Positions 9,364-17,888 of a stretch of 64,000 nucleotides of DNA are shown one piece after another; positions within the stretch are counted from its first letter, which is position 1; every line of letters begins with the position of its first letter. The position numbers and the translations under genes were made by a program. The DNA is taken from contig OZ248430.1 of the NCBI GenBank assembly GCA_965234335.1, positions 74,143 to 138,142 on the forward strand, written 5' to 3'. The notes under the pieces are model-generated. The model searched no databases. It was given only the letters and a program-made list of their open reading frames with translations, and was not told the DNA's origin. Origin of the DNA: Leadbetterella lacustris. GTDB taxonomy: Bacteria > Bacteroidota > Bacteroidia > Cytophagales > Spirosomataceae.

Positions 9364-9393
9364 CAAAAAAAGCTTCGTAATTGAAGCTTTTTT
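9364..9393. terminator. Bidirectional intrinsic terminator between gldC and the S8 protease
   Basis: There is a perfect 12-base inverted repeat (AAAAAAAGCTTC / GAAGCTTTTTTT) with a six-base loop. T-runs are present on both strands, so it can end gldC from the left and the protease gene from the right. Confidence 0.92.
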
Positions 9394-9410
9394 TGTGGCA
9401 TATAGCCAAT

Positions 9411-11042
9411 CTAGAGTTTTATAAGTTTTCTTGTATATGTTGAGTTAGCCATCTGCAGTTTAATTACATAAGTTCCGGAGTCAAGTTTTGTAAGTCTATT
9501 TCGAAATTCTGTTACCGAAACTTTAGCACGCAATGCTCTTCTGCCATTAAGGTAAAATACATCTAATAGTTGATTTTCAGAAACTTCTATTCCATTAATA
9601 ATGATTTTAAAGTCTCGGTTATCACTTATAGGGTTTGGGAAAACAACCGTTTCCTCCAAGTCATTTTCAGTGGCCAAAACCACTTTGGAGAGCTCAAGGA
9701 TTTTTCTGTAACTCGGTATTCCGTATCCAATTTTATTATCTGGAGTTTCATAATTACTTGCCGACTTTATCAATAAATCTCTAATTTGCATCGCACTATG
9801 CTTAGGAAATTGTTGCTTTAAACCAGCTACCATACCTGCTATTAGTGGTGCAGAAAAAGAAGTGCCTGATGAAAAACTTGCATTCGGATTAGATATAGCC
9901 ACCGTCGTTTGTGAACCACGAGCCGAAACCTCAGGCTTTATGTTGTTCTTAGCGTTAGGGCCAGGTGAACTAAAACCTACCGTGTTTCCATTCAAATCAA
10001 CCGCCCCCACTGCAATTACCGAATCGGCATCTGCAGGCGTAACAATGTGATTCCAAGGGTTATTTCCTTCGTTACCAGCAGAATTAACTACTATAATTCC
10101 TCTGCCAACAGCATAGTCGGCTGCTCGAGCCGAAATTGTCTTGTCACCATTGAGGTCTTCAAACTTATAATCTGTGGTAGGGTTATCAAATGAATAGTAG
10201 CCTAAAGATGAATTAATGACATCAACACCTAGGCTATCGGCATTTTCAGCCGCAAAAAGCCAATAAACTTCTTCTATTCGAGTTTCTGAGCCTACATCTT
10301 CGGTTCTGTATAGGGCAAAGTCTGCATCTGGAGCGGTACCCATTAGCTGACCGTTGAGTTTGGCTCCAATACAACTCAAAACGGCCGTTCCATGCCAATG
10401 CGACTCATAAACAGTCGTATCATTTGAAACAAAATCATAAGTTTTAATAATTTTTTTATCTGAAAAAAGATGTTTGAAGGCGTTCATTGTATTGGCCTTA
10501 TCAAACCCTGCATCAAAAACCGCAACCAATATCCCTTTTCCAGTAAAATTATTTTTGTGCATTTCGTCTACGCCCAATTGTTGAATCTGTACTAGTGAGC
10601 TGCCATAGCTAAATTCCTGATGCGAGCCAAACTTATCTATCGTAGCATTTTGATTTGATAAACTAGATATTCTTCTTCCTCTTATATCTTGGTTTCCATC
10701 TATATTTTTAACGAAGGATTGTTTACTTAGATTACTGAGAATTTCAGGTGAACAGTCTATTAACACAGCGTTCAGCCATTTCGATGTTCCAATAATCTTA
10801 GCTCCAAGTGCTTTGATTTGGTTTATGTAGATAGGGCTGACAGGAATATCTAGTGCGTTTACCGATATATTTTGATTTTTACGACGATTTATAGATTTCT
10901 GAGAGAGAAACTTTTCAGGAGATGAGAGACTGAAGTTTGAACCTGATTTATCTTTTAAGTAGATAAAGTATCTATTTTGGCCAAAAGACAGTGAGAAAAA
11001 AAATATAAAAAATATAACTAGATATGCCTCTTTCTTCACCAA
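9411..11042 (-). CDS. Secreted S8 (subtilisin-like) serine protease with type IX secretion sorting domain
   Basis: This is a 543-residue exported protease. A signal peptide (hydrophobic residues 7-20, then SFGQ) is followed by a propeptide-like region and the catalytic domain. The triad can be read as Asp in VAVFDAGFDK, His in SHWHGTAVLS and Ser in SGTSFSAPLIAGM. The last 80 or so residues are a type A T9SS sorting domain (VVFPNPISDN, LYLNG-like FYLNGRR, LDSGTYVIKL, ending RKLIKL), so it should cross the outer membrane by T9SS and be cleaved or anchored at the surface. There is no ATG before the signal peptide: the start is TTG 11042 or the adjacent GTG 11039. A -7 box lies at 11065-11072. 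Confidence 0.93.
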   Translation of the reverse strand: MVKKEAYLVIFFIFFFSLSFGQNRYFIYLKDKSGSNFSLSSPEKFLSQKSINRRKNQNISVNALDIPVSPIYINQIKALGAKIIGTSKWLNAVLIDCSPEILSNLSKQSFVKNIDGNQDIRGRRISSLSNQNATIDKFGSHQEFSYGSSLVQIQQLGVDEMHKNNFTGKGILVAVFDAGFDKANTMNAFKHLFSDKKIIKTYDFVSNDTTVYESHWHGTAVLSCIGAKLNGQLMGTAPDADFALYRTEDVGSETRIEEVYWLFAAENADSLGVDVINSSLGYYSFDNPTTDYKFEDLNGDKTISARAADYAVGRGIIVVNSAGNEGNNPWNHIVTPADADSVIAVGAVDLNGNTVGFSSPGPNAKNNIKPEVSARGSQTTVAISNPNASFSSGTSFSAPLIAGMVAGLKQQFPKHSAMQIRDLLIKSASNYETPDNKIGYGIPSYRKILELSKVVLATENDLEETVVFPNPISDNRDFKIIINGIEVSENQLLDVFYLNGRRALRAKVSVTEFRNRLTKLDSGTYVIKLQMANSTYTRKLIKL

Positions 11043-11064
11043 TGAATCATTTTTTTTTGATTAT

Positions 11065-11072
11065 CAAAAATA
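11065..11072 (-). promoter_or_regulatory. Probable -7 box for the S8 protease gene
   Basis: Read on the - strand this is TATTTTTG, matching TAnnTTTG, about 23 bases before the TTG/GTG start. No good TTTG -33 box was found, so confidence is moderate. Confidence 0.4.
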
Positions 11073-11153
11073 CTAAAAAAAGGTTCTATTTTGAATAAAC
11101 GAATTAAGAATTTAACTATAAAATTGGTAATAAAAGACCAAACAGTAAGTCCT

Positions 11154-11282
11154 CTACAAATTCATTAGGCCCATTAAGAGTAAGGCACTTAATAATAGTA
11201 AATTAACTATTTTAAACCATCTGAAATTAATCAATGAAGAAGGTGTTTTTGCTTTGTGATAATTGAGTTTAAGGTTTTTCAT
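11154..11282 (-). CDS. Possible 42-residue single-pass membrane protein
   Basis: A short ATG-initiated frame lies in the gap between the protease and hisG. It encodes a basic N-terminal half (KNLKLNYHKAK, FRWFK) followed by a strongly hydrophobic stretch (IVNLLLLSALLLMGLM) at about residues 24-40. That is the composition of small inner-membrane peptides with a cytoplasmic, positively charged N-terminus. Such mini-proteins are easily missed because of their length. No function can be given and no clear promoter was found; the coding assignment rests on amphipathic organisation alone. Confidence 0.4.
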   Translation of the reverse strand: MKNLKLNYHKAKTPSSLINFRWFKIVNLLLLSALLLMGLMNL

Positions 11283-11402
11283 TTTTACAAGTTTTTATCA
11301 GAATCCATAACTAATTATAAATGTAATTACAGGAATTGAATTTTCAAAAAATATTGAAAGAAAATATTTCCTTTTTTATAAATTACTTTAAGAATTCAGA
11401 GC

Positions 11403-11410
11403 TAATTTTG
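11403..11410 (+). promoter_or_regulatory. Probable -7 box of the hisGD promoter
   Basis: TAATTTTG fits TAnnTTTG exactly. Transcription would begin near 11417, downstream of the upstream in-frame TTG (11336). This supports ATG 11441 as the true hisG start. Confidence 0.5.
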
Positions 11411-11440
11411 TGCCAAAATATAACAACCAGAGAAGTTTTA

Positions 11441-12298
11441 ATGCAAAATATAAGAATTGCGATACAGAAATCAGGAAGATTAAGCGAAGATTCAATAGAT
11501 TTATTTAAAGAATGTGGCATAAAACTTGACATGGGCAAAGGCAGATTAAAGTCTGTTTCTTCAAACTTTAATGCAGAATTTTTGTTCCTAAGAGACGATG
11601 ATATTCCAGGGTATGTAGAAGACGGTGTGGCGGATTTGGGTATAGTTGGTGAGAATGTACTCGTAGAATCTGCTAAAAATGTTGACCTTGTGAAAAAACT
11701 TGGTTTTTCGAAATGTAGACTTTCTATTGCCATACCTAGAGAAGATAGTTTTGATGGAGCTCAGTCATTGCAGAATAAAAGTATAGCAACCTCATATCCG
11801 AAATTGTTATCGAAGTATCTCAAAGAAAATGATATAAAGGCGAATATCCATGAAATAAGTGGATCGGTGGAAATCGCCCCATCGATTGGCTTGGCTGATG
11901 CGGTTTGTGATATTGTTAGTTCCGGAAGTACCTTACTGAGTAATGGACTAAAAGAAGTGCAAGAAATTTTTAAGTCTGAAGCTGTCTTGATAGGCAATAA
12001 AAATTTGTCAGCCGAAAATAAAAGTATTTTGGAGAAAATCCTTTTTAGGATAAATGCGGTGCAGAAAGCTCAGGACCACAAATACATATTATTAAATGCA
12101 CCCAACGAGAAATTGCCAGAAATTATAGATATTATCGCTGGCATGAAAAGTCCAACGGTGATGCCTTTAGCCGCAAAAGGTTGGAGCTCGATACATTCAG
12201 TATTAGAAGAGAAAGCTTTTTGGGAAAAAATAGAAGCTCTAAGAAATGCTGGAGCCGAGGGGATTTTGGTGATTCCGATTGAAAAAATGATACTTTGA
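11441..12298 (+). CDS. hisG: ATP phosphoribosyltransferase, long form
   Basis: HisG catalyses the first step of histidine synthesis, joining ATP and PRPP, and is normally feedback-inhibited by histidine. From ATG 11441 the protein has 285 residues, the expected size of the long form with a C-terminal regulatory domain. The N-terminus reads IRIAIQKSGRLSEDS; the PRPP-binding region has DIVSSGSTLLSNGL; the C-terminal ACT-like domain has MKSPTVMPLA. The frame is open to a TTG at 11336, but those 35 extra residues would start upstream of the likely promoter and lack similarity to HisG. hisD follows after three bases. Confidence 0.94.
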   Translation: MQNIRIAIQKSGRLSEDSIDLFKECGIKLDMGKGRLKSVSSNFNAEFLFLRDDDIPGYVEDGVADLGIVGENVLVESAKNVDLVKKLGFSKCRLSIAIPREDSFDGAQSLQNKSIATSYPKLLSKYLKENDIKANIHEISGSVEIAPSIGLADAVCDIVSSGSTLLSNGLKEVQEIFKSEAVLIGNKNLSAENKSILEKILFRINAVQKAQDHKYILLNAPNEKLPEIIDIIAGMKSPTVMPLAAKGWSSIHSVLEEKAFWEKIEALRNAGAEGILVIPIEKMIL

Positions 12299-12301
12299 CA
12301 A

Positions 12302-13564
12302 ATGAATATTTTTGAACTTCCAAAAAAAGAACAATACGCAGAAATACTCAAACGACCCACAATGTCGTTCGACGAAATCGAGCAGAAGGTTAGGCCTATA
12401 ATTCTTGAAGTAAAAGAAAAGGGAGATGAAGCATTGATTAAATTTGCCCTAGAATTCGACAATATTCTGCTCGACAACTTCAAAGTTGATTTATCTGAGA
12501 TTCAAAATGCAAAGCAATTACTGGATTTTGAGCTTGTTAAAGCCATTGACCAAGCTTTTGACAATATATATACTTTTCACAAAGCCCAACTCATTTCCGA
12601 AAATGTAGTAGAAACTATGCCCGGTGTTAAGTGCTGGAGAAAAAGCGTAGGAATTGAAAAAGTTGGAATATACATTCCGGGAGGTTCAGCACCTTTGTTT
12701 TCTACAGTACTAATGTTAGGGATTCCAGCATTAATTGCTGGCTGTAAACAAGTTGTTTTGTGTTCACCCAGTAATCATCCTGCCATTTATTATGCCGCTC
12801 ACAAGTGTGGAATCACGAATGTCTTCAGAATAGGCGGTTCCCAAGCGATAGCTGCAATGGCATTTGGAACTGTCTCTGTTCCAAAGGTGTATAAAATATT
12901 TGGGCCGGGGAATCAATATGTAACCTCTGCCAAGCAATTAGTAAATCAGTTCGGAACTGCCATAGATATGCCCGCTGGCCCTTCTGAGGTTGCTGTGTTG
13001 GCTGATTATAGAGCAAATCCGGCCTTTGTTGCCTCTGACTTACTATCTCAAGCAGAACATGGGCCTGATAGTCAGGTGATTTTGGTTTCGGATGACTTGA
13101 AAATTATCCAAGCAACTATAACAGAACTTGAAAAACAGTTAGAAAACCTTCCAAGGAAAGATATAGCGAAATTAGCACTTCATAATTCGAAGGCGATTTT
13201 AGTTGAAAATATGGCTGTTGCCGTCGATATCCTGAACGAATATGCGGCGGAGCATTTAATACTTTCTGTGGAAAATCCTCAAGTTATTGCCGACAAAATC
13301 ATCAACGCAGGTTCTATATTTTTGGGAGATTACACACCAGAATCATGTGGTGATTATGCTTCTGGAACTAACCATACTTTGCCAACCAATGGTTATGCAA
13401 GGGCTTACAGCGGTGTTTCATTAGACAGTTTTGTTAAAAAAATTACCCTCCAACAAATAAGTAAAGAGGGCATAATGAACCTTGGTCCAATTGTAGAAAA
13501 AATGGCAGAGGCTGAGCAATTATTTGCACATAAAAATGCTGTAACGGTTCGTTTAAAATCTTAG
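12302..13564 (+). CDS. hisD: Histidinol dehydrogenase
   Basis: HisD carries out the last two oxidations of histidine synthesis, histidinol to histidine, with NAD and a zinc ion. The 420-residue length is typical. Recognisable motifs are VGIYIPGGSAPLFSTVLM, GPGNQYVTSAKQLV, the zinc/catalytic histidine regions QAEHGPDSQV and YAAEHLIL, and SGTNHTLPT. It is coupled to hisG by a three-base gap. The remaining his genes are not in the window. Its 3' end overlaps the thiolase reading frame by 12 bases in convergent orientation. Confidence 0.95.
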   Translation: MNIFELPKKEQYAEILKRPTMSFDEIEQKVRPIILEVKEKGDEALIKFALEFDNILLDNFKVDLSEIQNAKQLLDFELVKAIDQAFDNIYTFHKAQLISENVVETMPGVKCWRKSVGIEKVGIYIPGGSAPLFSTVLMLGIPALIAGCKQVVLCSPSNHPAIYYAAHKCGITNVFRIGGSQAIAAMAFGTVSVPKVYKIFGPGNQYVTSAKQLVNQFGTAIDMPAGPSEVAVLADYRANPAFVASDLLSQAEHGPDSQVILVSDDLKIIQATITELEKQLENLPRKDIAKLALHNSKAILVENMAVAVDILNEYAAEHLILSVENPQVIADKIINAGSIFLGDYTPESCGDYASGTNHTLPTNGYARAYSGVSLDSFVKKITLQQISKEGIMNLGPIVEKMAEAEQLFAHKNAVTVRLKS

Positions 13565-14737
13565 ATTTTCGACTATTATTGCACTTGCCCCGCCGCCTCC
13601 GTTACAGATAGCTGCCATTCCGTACTTGCCACCTTTATTTTTCAATACATTTAGAAGGGTAACGATTATTCTTGCACCAGAACAACCGAGTGGATGTCCA
13701 ATTGCCACCGCTCCACCAAAGACGTTGAGCTTGTAATCTTCTATACCAAAATGCTTTGCAAATGCAATGGGTACTACTGCAAAAGCCTCATTCACTTCGA
13801 AAAAATCGATATTAGAGATATTTAGATTTCCATTGTTCAAGGCTTTTTCTGCTGCAATAATTGGAGCAGTTGTAAACCACTCTGGCTCTCTGGAACCATC
13901 TGCATAAGAAATTATTTTGGCTAATGGCTCAAGTTGATGTTCTTTTAGGTATTCCTCCGAAACAAGTATCAAAGCGGCCGCACCGTCGTTGATTGTCGAT
14001 GCGTTTGCAGCTGTAACCGTTCCCTCTTTACTAAAAACAGGTTTCAAACTAGGGATTTTTTCGAAATTAACCTTTTTAAATTCTTCATCTTCCGTAATTA
14101 CAGTAACATTTCCTTTCTTGTCTGTAATCTCAATTGGAGACATTTCGGCTGAAAAGTTACCATTGGAAGTATTCAGAGTCGCTTTTTTATAAGAGTTTAT
14201 GGCGAATTCGTCTTGTTCTTCTCTTGAAATGTTGTAAGCCGTTGCTGTTGCATCAGCAAAACAACCCATGGCCTTTTGCTGATAAACATCAGTTAACCCA
14301 TCTTTTGCTAGACCATCAATCAAAACTCCGTTGCCATATCCATATCCATACCTTGCTTTTTCAAGATAAAAAGGAATCTGAGACATGTTTTCCATACCAC
14401 CCGATACCACTACATTGTTTTGACCAATTGCTATACTTTGAGCAGCCAACATAGTGGCTTTCATACCAGAAGCACAGACTTTGTTAATTAACGTTGTTGG
14501 AACAGAGTTAGGTAATCCAGCACCTAGAGCTACTTGTGTGGCTGGTGCTTGACCTAAATTGGCCTGTACCACTGAACCAAAATAAAGTTCATCGACATCT
14601 TCTTTCTCTATCTTCGAATCCTTTAAGGCTTGATGAACGATTTCTGCACCAAGTTTAACTGCTGGAATATTAGCCAAAGCTCCCCCAAAACTCCCAATAG
14701 GTGTACGTTTGGCGGAAACTATATATACTTCTTTCAT
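13553..14737 (-). CDS. Acetyl-CoA C-acyltransferase (thiolase)
   Basis: The 394-residue protein is a type II thiolase, catalysing reversible condensation of two acetyl-CoA, or thiolysis in fatty acid degradation. The nucleophilic cysteine lies in NKVCASGMKA, the conserved His in GGAVAIGHPLGCSGAR, and the second active-site Cys in CNGGGGAS. I chose ATG 14737 (reading MKEVYIVSAKRTPIG, the usual family start). The frame can be extended to a TTG at 14758, but this lies on top of the likely -7 box. There is no partner gene to distinguish biosynthetic from degradative use. Confidence 0.92.
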   Translation of the reverse strand: MKEVYIVSAKRTPIGSFGGALANIPAVKLGAEIVHQALKDSKIEKEDVDELYFGSVVQANLGQAPATQVALGAGLPNSVPTTLINKVCASGMKATMLAAQSIAIGQNNVVVSGGMENMSQIPFYLEKARYGYGYGNGVLIDGLAKDGLTDVYQQKAMGCFADATATAYNISREEQDEFAINSYKKATLNTSNGNFSAEMSPIEITDKKGNVTVITEDEEFKKVNFEKIPSLKPVFSKEGTVTAANASTINDGAAALILVSEEYLKEHQLEPLAKIISYADGSREPEWFTTAPIIAAEKALNNGNLNISNIDFFEVNEAFAVVPIAFAKHFGIEDYKLNVFGGAVAIGHPLGCSGARIIVTLLNVLKNKGGKYGMAAICNGGGGASAIIVENLRF

Positions 14738-14755
14738 CTTAATTTTTTTTAAATT

Positions 14756-14763
14756 CAAAGATA
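14756..14763 (-). promoter_or_regulatory. Probable -7 box of the thiolase gene
   Basis: On the - strand this reads TATCTTTG, an exact TAnnTTTG match, and would give a leader of only about 12 bases before ATG 14737. Confidence 0.45.
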
Positions 14764-14842
14764 ATCAAAAACAACTTTTTAATATTATGCCCTCTTCATT
14801 TTTGAGCCTATTGTTTGAAATTGAATACTTATTTCTGATAAC

Positions 14843-14873
14843 AAAAAAGGTAAACAAGTAAGTGTTTACCTTT
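14843..14873 (-). terminator. Intrinsic terminator of the thioredoxin-like gene
   Basis: An inverted repeat AAAGGTAAAC / GTTTACCTTT (10 bases, 8-base loop) is followed on the - strand by a T-run. It lies 25 bases past the stop of the 14898-15326 gene. Confidence 0.85.
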
Positions 14874-14897
14874 CATTAAAAAATATGATATTTTCTA

Positions 14898-15326
14898 TCA
14901 GATCGAAGCCTTTTTCTTCTGTTGTGTTTGCTCTCCAATTTGAATCAACTGCTCTGTGCTTTTGTAGCCCAATGCCTGATTTACAATTTTTCCAGACTTA
15001 GGATCAATAAAGAATAAGGTTGGATACCCTCTGACAGGATATTTCAATGCAATTGCCGGGCCTTCGCCTTGTTCCATATCAATTTTAATATTAATAAAGT
15101 TTTCATTGAAAAAATCACCCACTTTTTTGTCAGGAAAAACCCTTGCTTGCATAGATTTGCAAGGCCCACACCAGCTAGTGTATGCATCCATGAAAATGAT
15201 TTTATTCTCGGATTTGGCCTTTTGAAGAACTTGATTCCAATTACTTTTCTCAAATTTAATTCCAGATTCTTGAGCAAATACCATTTTAGAAATGCCCAAC
15301 AAAAGGAAAAGAACTATGTTTTTCAT
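14898..15326 (-). CDS. Exported thioredoxin-fold protein
   Basis: This 142-residue protein has a cleavable signal peptide (hydrophobic residues 3-18, MVFAQ) and a thioredoxin domain. The active site is WCGPC at Cys53/Cys56, and the cis-proline region reads VRGYPTLFFID. It should act in the periplasm as a thiol-disulfide oxidoreductase, comparable to DsbD-gamma or DUF255-like thioredoxins, but the exact partner is unknown. It is a stand-alone gene with its own terminator downstream. Confidence 0.88.
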   Translation of the reverse strand: MKNIVLFLLLGISKMVFAQESGIKFEKSNWNQVLQKAKSENKIIFMDAYTSWCGPCKSMQARVFPDKKVGDFFNENFINIKIDMEQGEGPAIALKYPVRGYPTLFFIDPKSGKIVNQALGYKSTEQLIQIGEQTQQKKKASI

Positions 15327-15410
15327 TATTTACAGTTTAAATTATATAATCTCGAACGAAAACAAAACAAAAATCAAACCATAATTTTGTCTGTTAACAT
15401 TTTTTTAACA

Positions 15411-15755
15411 TCAATCGTAATCTTCGTCCTCACCAGATTTTCGGCCACTACCCACCCGCATCGTATCCAAGTCGGTATATTTATCTTCATAATCGTCTTT
15501 GATATCATCTTTTAGGTTACCTTCGTCGTCATAATCAGAATCGTCTTTGATTATTTTTTGTGCTTGTAAATTTGTCATTCTAATCAAATAATACTTGTCC
15601 TCCGTCTCGAAAGGCAAGGCACTGACATTCTTTCCGTCTTTGTCTGTAAATCTGATCAGGTGCTCAGAAAATCCATTTGGGTAGAAAAGCTTGACTTGTT
15701 CCTGCATATCATCTGTAAGCTTTGCGTAATCTTTGATGGCTCTTGGTTTGTTCAT
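15411..15755 (-). CDS. Conserved hypothetical protein with acidic C-terminus
   Basis: This 114-residue soluble protein has two halves. The first 75 residues are folded-looking (KPRAIKDYAKLTDDMQEQV, then a hydrophobic/aromatic stretch ending ALPFETEDKYYLIRMT). The last 40 are very acidic and probably disordered (DDSDYDDEGNLKDD, SGEDEDYD). I do not recognise a named domain. ATG 15755 is the only reasonable start. It is not obviously in an operon: 84 bases separate it from the thioredoxin gene downstream. Confidence 0.7.
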   Translation of the reverse strand: MNKPRAIKDYAKLTDDMQEQVKLFYPNGFSEHLIRFTDKDGKNVSALPFETEDKYYLIRMTNLQAQKIIKDDSDYDDEGNLKDDIKDDYEDKYTDLDTMRVGSGRKSGEDEDYD

Positions 15756-15953
15756 TTTTATACTTTTAGAAAAACAATATTTTTAAATAATGTTCGGGTC
15801 TTGTTTGTTTTTTGTCTTGAAATATTAAATAAAACACTAAAATCGTGCAAAAAATATTTGAACACCAAATATTTTTCAATTATTTATTTTTTTTTACGAG
15901 TTTAACAACGGAATAGGTGTCTAAGTTTTTATAATTCTACTTTATAATCCTCA

Positions 15954-15980
15954 TTGAAGTTCAATTTGGGCTTATATTTG
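15954..15980 (+). promoter_or_regulatory. Probable promoter of the pyrophosphatase gene
   Basis: TTG at 15954-15956 and an exact -7 box TATATTTG at 15973-15980 are 16 bases apart, and the ATG is at 15997. The leader would be about 10 bases. Confidence 0.55.
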
Positions 15981-15996
15981 CAGAAAATAATATAGA

Positions 15997-16617
15997 ATGA
16001 AACCAGTTTACAAAGCACATCCATGGCATGGTATTTCAGTAGGGCCAGATGCCCCTGAAGTCGTAACAACCTTTATTGAGATTGTACCATCGGACACCAT
16101 CAAATATGAAATTGACAAAGAATCAGGCTTTCTAAAAATAGATAGACCACAGAAATATTCCAATATCGTTCCGGCTTTGTACGGATTCATACCTCAAACC
16201 TATTGTGGAGACAAAGTGGCGGAGTTTGCTAGAGAAAAAGGAGCTACTGCTATTAAAGTTGGCGATGGTGATCCCTTAGACATTTGCGTCTTATCTTCTC
16301 ATCATATTCCTCACGGAGACATTTTATTGCAAGCAAGACCGATAGGGGGATTTTGTTTTATTGACAAAGGGGAGGCGGATGATAAAATTATAGCTGTACT
16401 TACCGGTGACCAAATATATGGTAACTTTAACGATATCTCTGAATTACCAGGAGGAGTTGTTGAAAAATTAAAACATTACTTTCTGACTTACAAAAATCTA
16501 CCGGGCGAACCTCAGCATTGTGAGATTGCCTATGAATACGGCAAAGAAGGAGCTGGAGAAGTTATAAAAAAATCAATGGAAGATTATAGGGATTTGATTT
16601 TCAATCCATTAAAATAA
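15997..16617 (+). CDS. ppa: Inorganic pyrophosphatase (family I)
   Basis: This soluble enzyme hydrolyses pyrophosphate to phosphate with Mg2+, pulling biosynthetic reactions forward. The family I signature DGDPLDICVL (metal-binding aspartates) lies at about residues 89-98. Other conserved parts are YGFIPQTYCGD, LLQARPIGGF, and DKIIAV with the downstream lysine/tyrosine segment LKHYFLTYKNLPG. At 206 residues it is slightly longer than the E. coli enzyme, as is common in Bacteroidetes. It is monocistronic, between its own promoter and a strong terminator. Confidence 0.94.
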   Translation: MKPVYKAHPWHGISVGPDAPEVVTTFIEIVPSDTIKYEIDKESGFLKIDRPQKYSNIVPALYGFIPQTYCGDKVAEFAREKGATAIKVGDGDPLDICVLSSHHIPHGDILLQARPIGGFCFIDKGEADDKIIAVLTGDQIYGNFNDISELPGGVVEKLKHYFLTYKNLPGEPQHCEIAYEYGKEGAGEVIKKSMEDYRDLIFNPLK

Positions 16618-16644
16618 AAAAAAGGAGCGAAAGCTCCTTTTTTT
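16617..16644. terminator. Bidirectional intrinsic terminator between ppa and the E1 beta gene
   Basis: A perfect 12-base stem (AAAAAAAGGAGC / GCTCCTTTTTTT) with a GAAA loop has T-runs on both strands. It starts at the last base of the ppa stop codon and serves both convergent genes. Confidence 0.92.
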
Positions 16645-16663
16645 ATGCCGTACATTTTAATAA

Positions 16664-17647
16664 TTATTTTTTATTCAATACCTTTTTTACAGCATCAATT
16701 GTACGAGCCACATTGGGTAGTGTCGCCTCAATTAGCGTAGGAGCGTAATGCAAAGGAATATCCATGTTGTTAACTCTAATAACTGGAGCATCCAAATAAT
16801 CAAATGCATATCTCTGCAAATGATAGGTTATTTCAGACGAAATCGCGGCTAATGGCCAGGCTTCTTCAACCACCACACATCTATTGGTTTTCTTTACAGA
16901 GTCCACAACTGTCTGGTAATCAATTGGTCTAACTGTTCTCAGGTCTATCAACTCAACGCTGATTCCTTCATTTTTCAATTGTTCGATGGCAGGCAAAACT
17001 ACCCTAGAGATCATTTTACCGAAAGAAACAATGGTTACATCTTTACCCTCTTGAATCACATTTGCTTTTCCTATTGGCAATATATACTCACCATCAGGAA
17101 TCATTCCTTTATCACCGTACATTTGCTCTGACTCCATAAAAATTACAGGGTCGTTATCTCTGATTGATGCCTTTAATAAGCCTTTACACTCATAAGGGCT
17201 AGATGGAACAACCACTTTCAAACCTGGTGTATTCGCAAACCAATTCTCAAAGTTTTGAGAGTGTTGTGCTCCCAATTGACCTGCATTACCTGTAGGGCCT
17301 CTGAAAACTATAGGGCAAGTATATTGTCCCGCAGACATGGCCATGATTTTAGCCGCACTATTGATAATCTGATCTATTGCTACAAGTGAAAAGTTGAATG
17401 TCATGAACTCAATGATAGGACGACATCCATTCATAGCCGCACCAACACCAATCCCTGCAAAACCCAACTCGGCTATCGGCGTGTCAATAACTCTTTTTGG
17501 CCCAAACTCGTCTAACATTCCTTGACTAGCCTTGTAAGCACCATTATACTCGGCTACCTCTTCACCCATTAAGAATATCGTCTCATCACGACGCATCTCT
17601 TCTGACATGGCCTCCTTTACAGCATCTCTAAATTGAATTTCTCTCAT
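16664..17647 (-). CDS. pdhB: Pyruvate dehydrogenase complex E1 component, beta subunit
   Basis: This 327-residue thiamine-diphosphate enzyme subunit partners an E1 alpha encoded elsewhere. Together they decarboxylate pyruvate (or a related 2-oxoacid) and load acetyl onto E2 lipoate. Clear motifs are REIQFRDAVKEAMSEEM at the start, FLMGEEVAEYNGAYK, DTPIAELGFAGIGVGAA, FRGPTGNAGQLGAQHSQ and VVVEEAWPL. Length and sequence fit PdhB closely. The E2 at 5611-6873 is too far away to be in the same operon. It shares the terminator at 16617-16644. Confidence 0.93.
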   Translation of the reverse strand: MREIQFRDAVKEAMSEEMRRDETIFLMGEEVAEYNGAYKASQGMLDEFGPKRVIDTPIAELGFAGIGVGAAMNGCRPIIEFMTFNFSLVAIDQIINSAAKIMAMSAGQYTCPIVFRGPTGNAGQLGAQHSQNFENWFANTPGLKVVVPSSPYECKGLLKASIRDNDPVIFMESEQMYGDKGMIPDGEYILPIGKANVIQEGKDVTIVSFGKMISRVVLPAIEQLKNEGISVELIDLRTVRPIDYQTVVDSVKKTNRCVVVEEAWPLAAISSEITYHLQRYAFDYLDAPVIRVNNMDIPLHYAPTLIEATLPNVARTIDAVKKVLNKK

Positions 17648-17888
17648 TTTTGGCTTATAAATATATTAATTTCGGGTTAAGTCCCCGAATGCTTTACAAA
17701 AATAGTAAGCTATTGTCAATTTTCGAAATCTATTTCTACAATTAAGGAAATTCGTTTGCTATTTTTGGAAATTATTATCATTTCTTTGGGAATATCTACC
17801 GAAAACAAACTTCTCTAATAACTATTTGTTTTAAAAGCGGGAAATTATCTTTAGCGGGAAGTTCTTGAGTTACTATATATTATGTTTT

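Noticed and set aside
11336..11440. Upstream TTG start for hisG
   Set aside because: It lies upstream of the likely promoter -7 box and would add 35 residues not found in HisG proteins.
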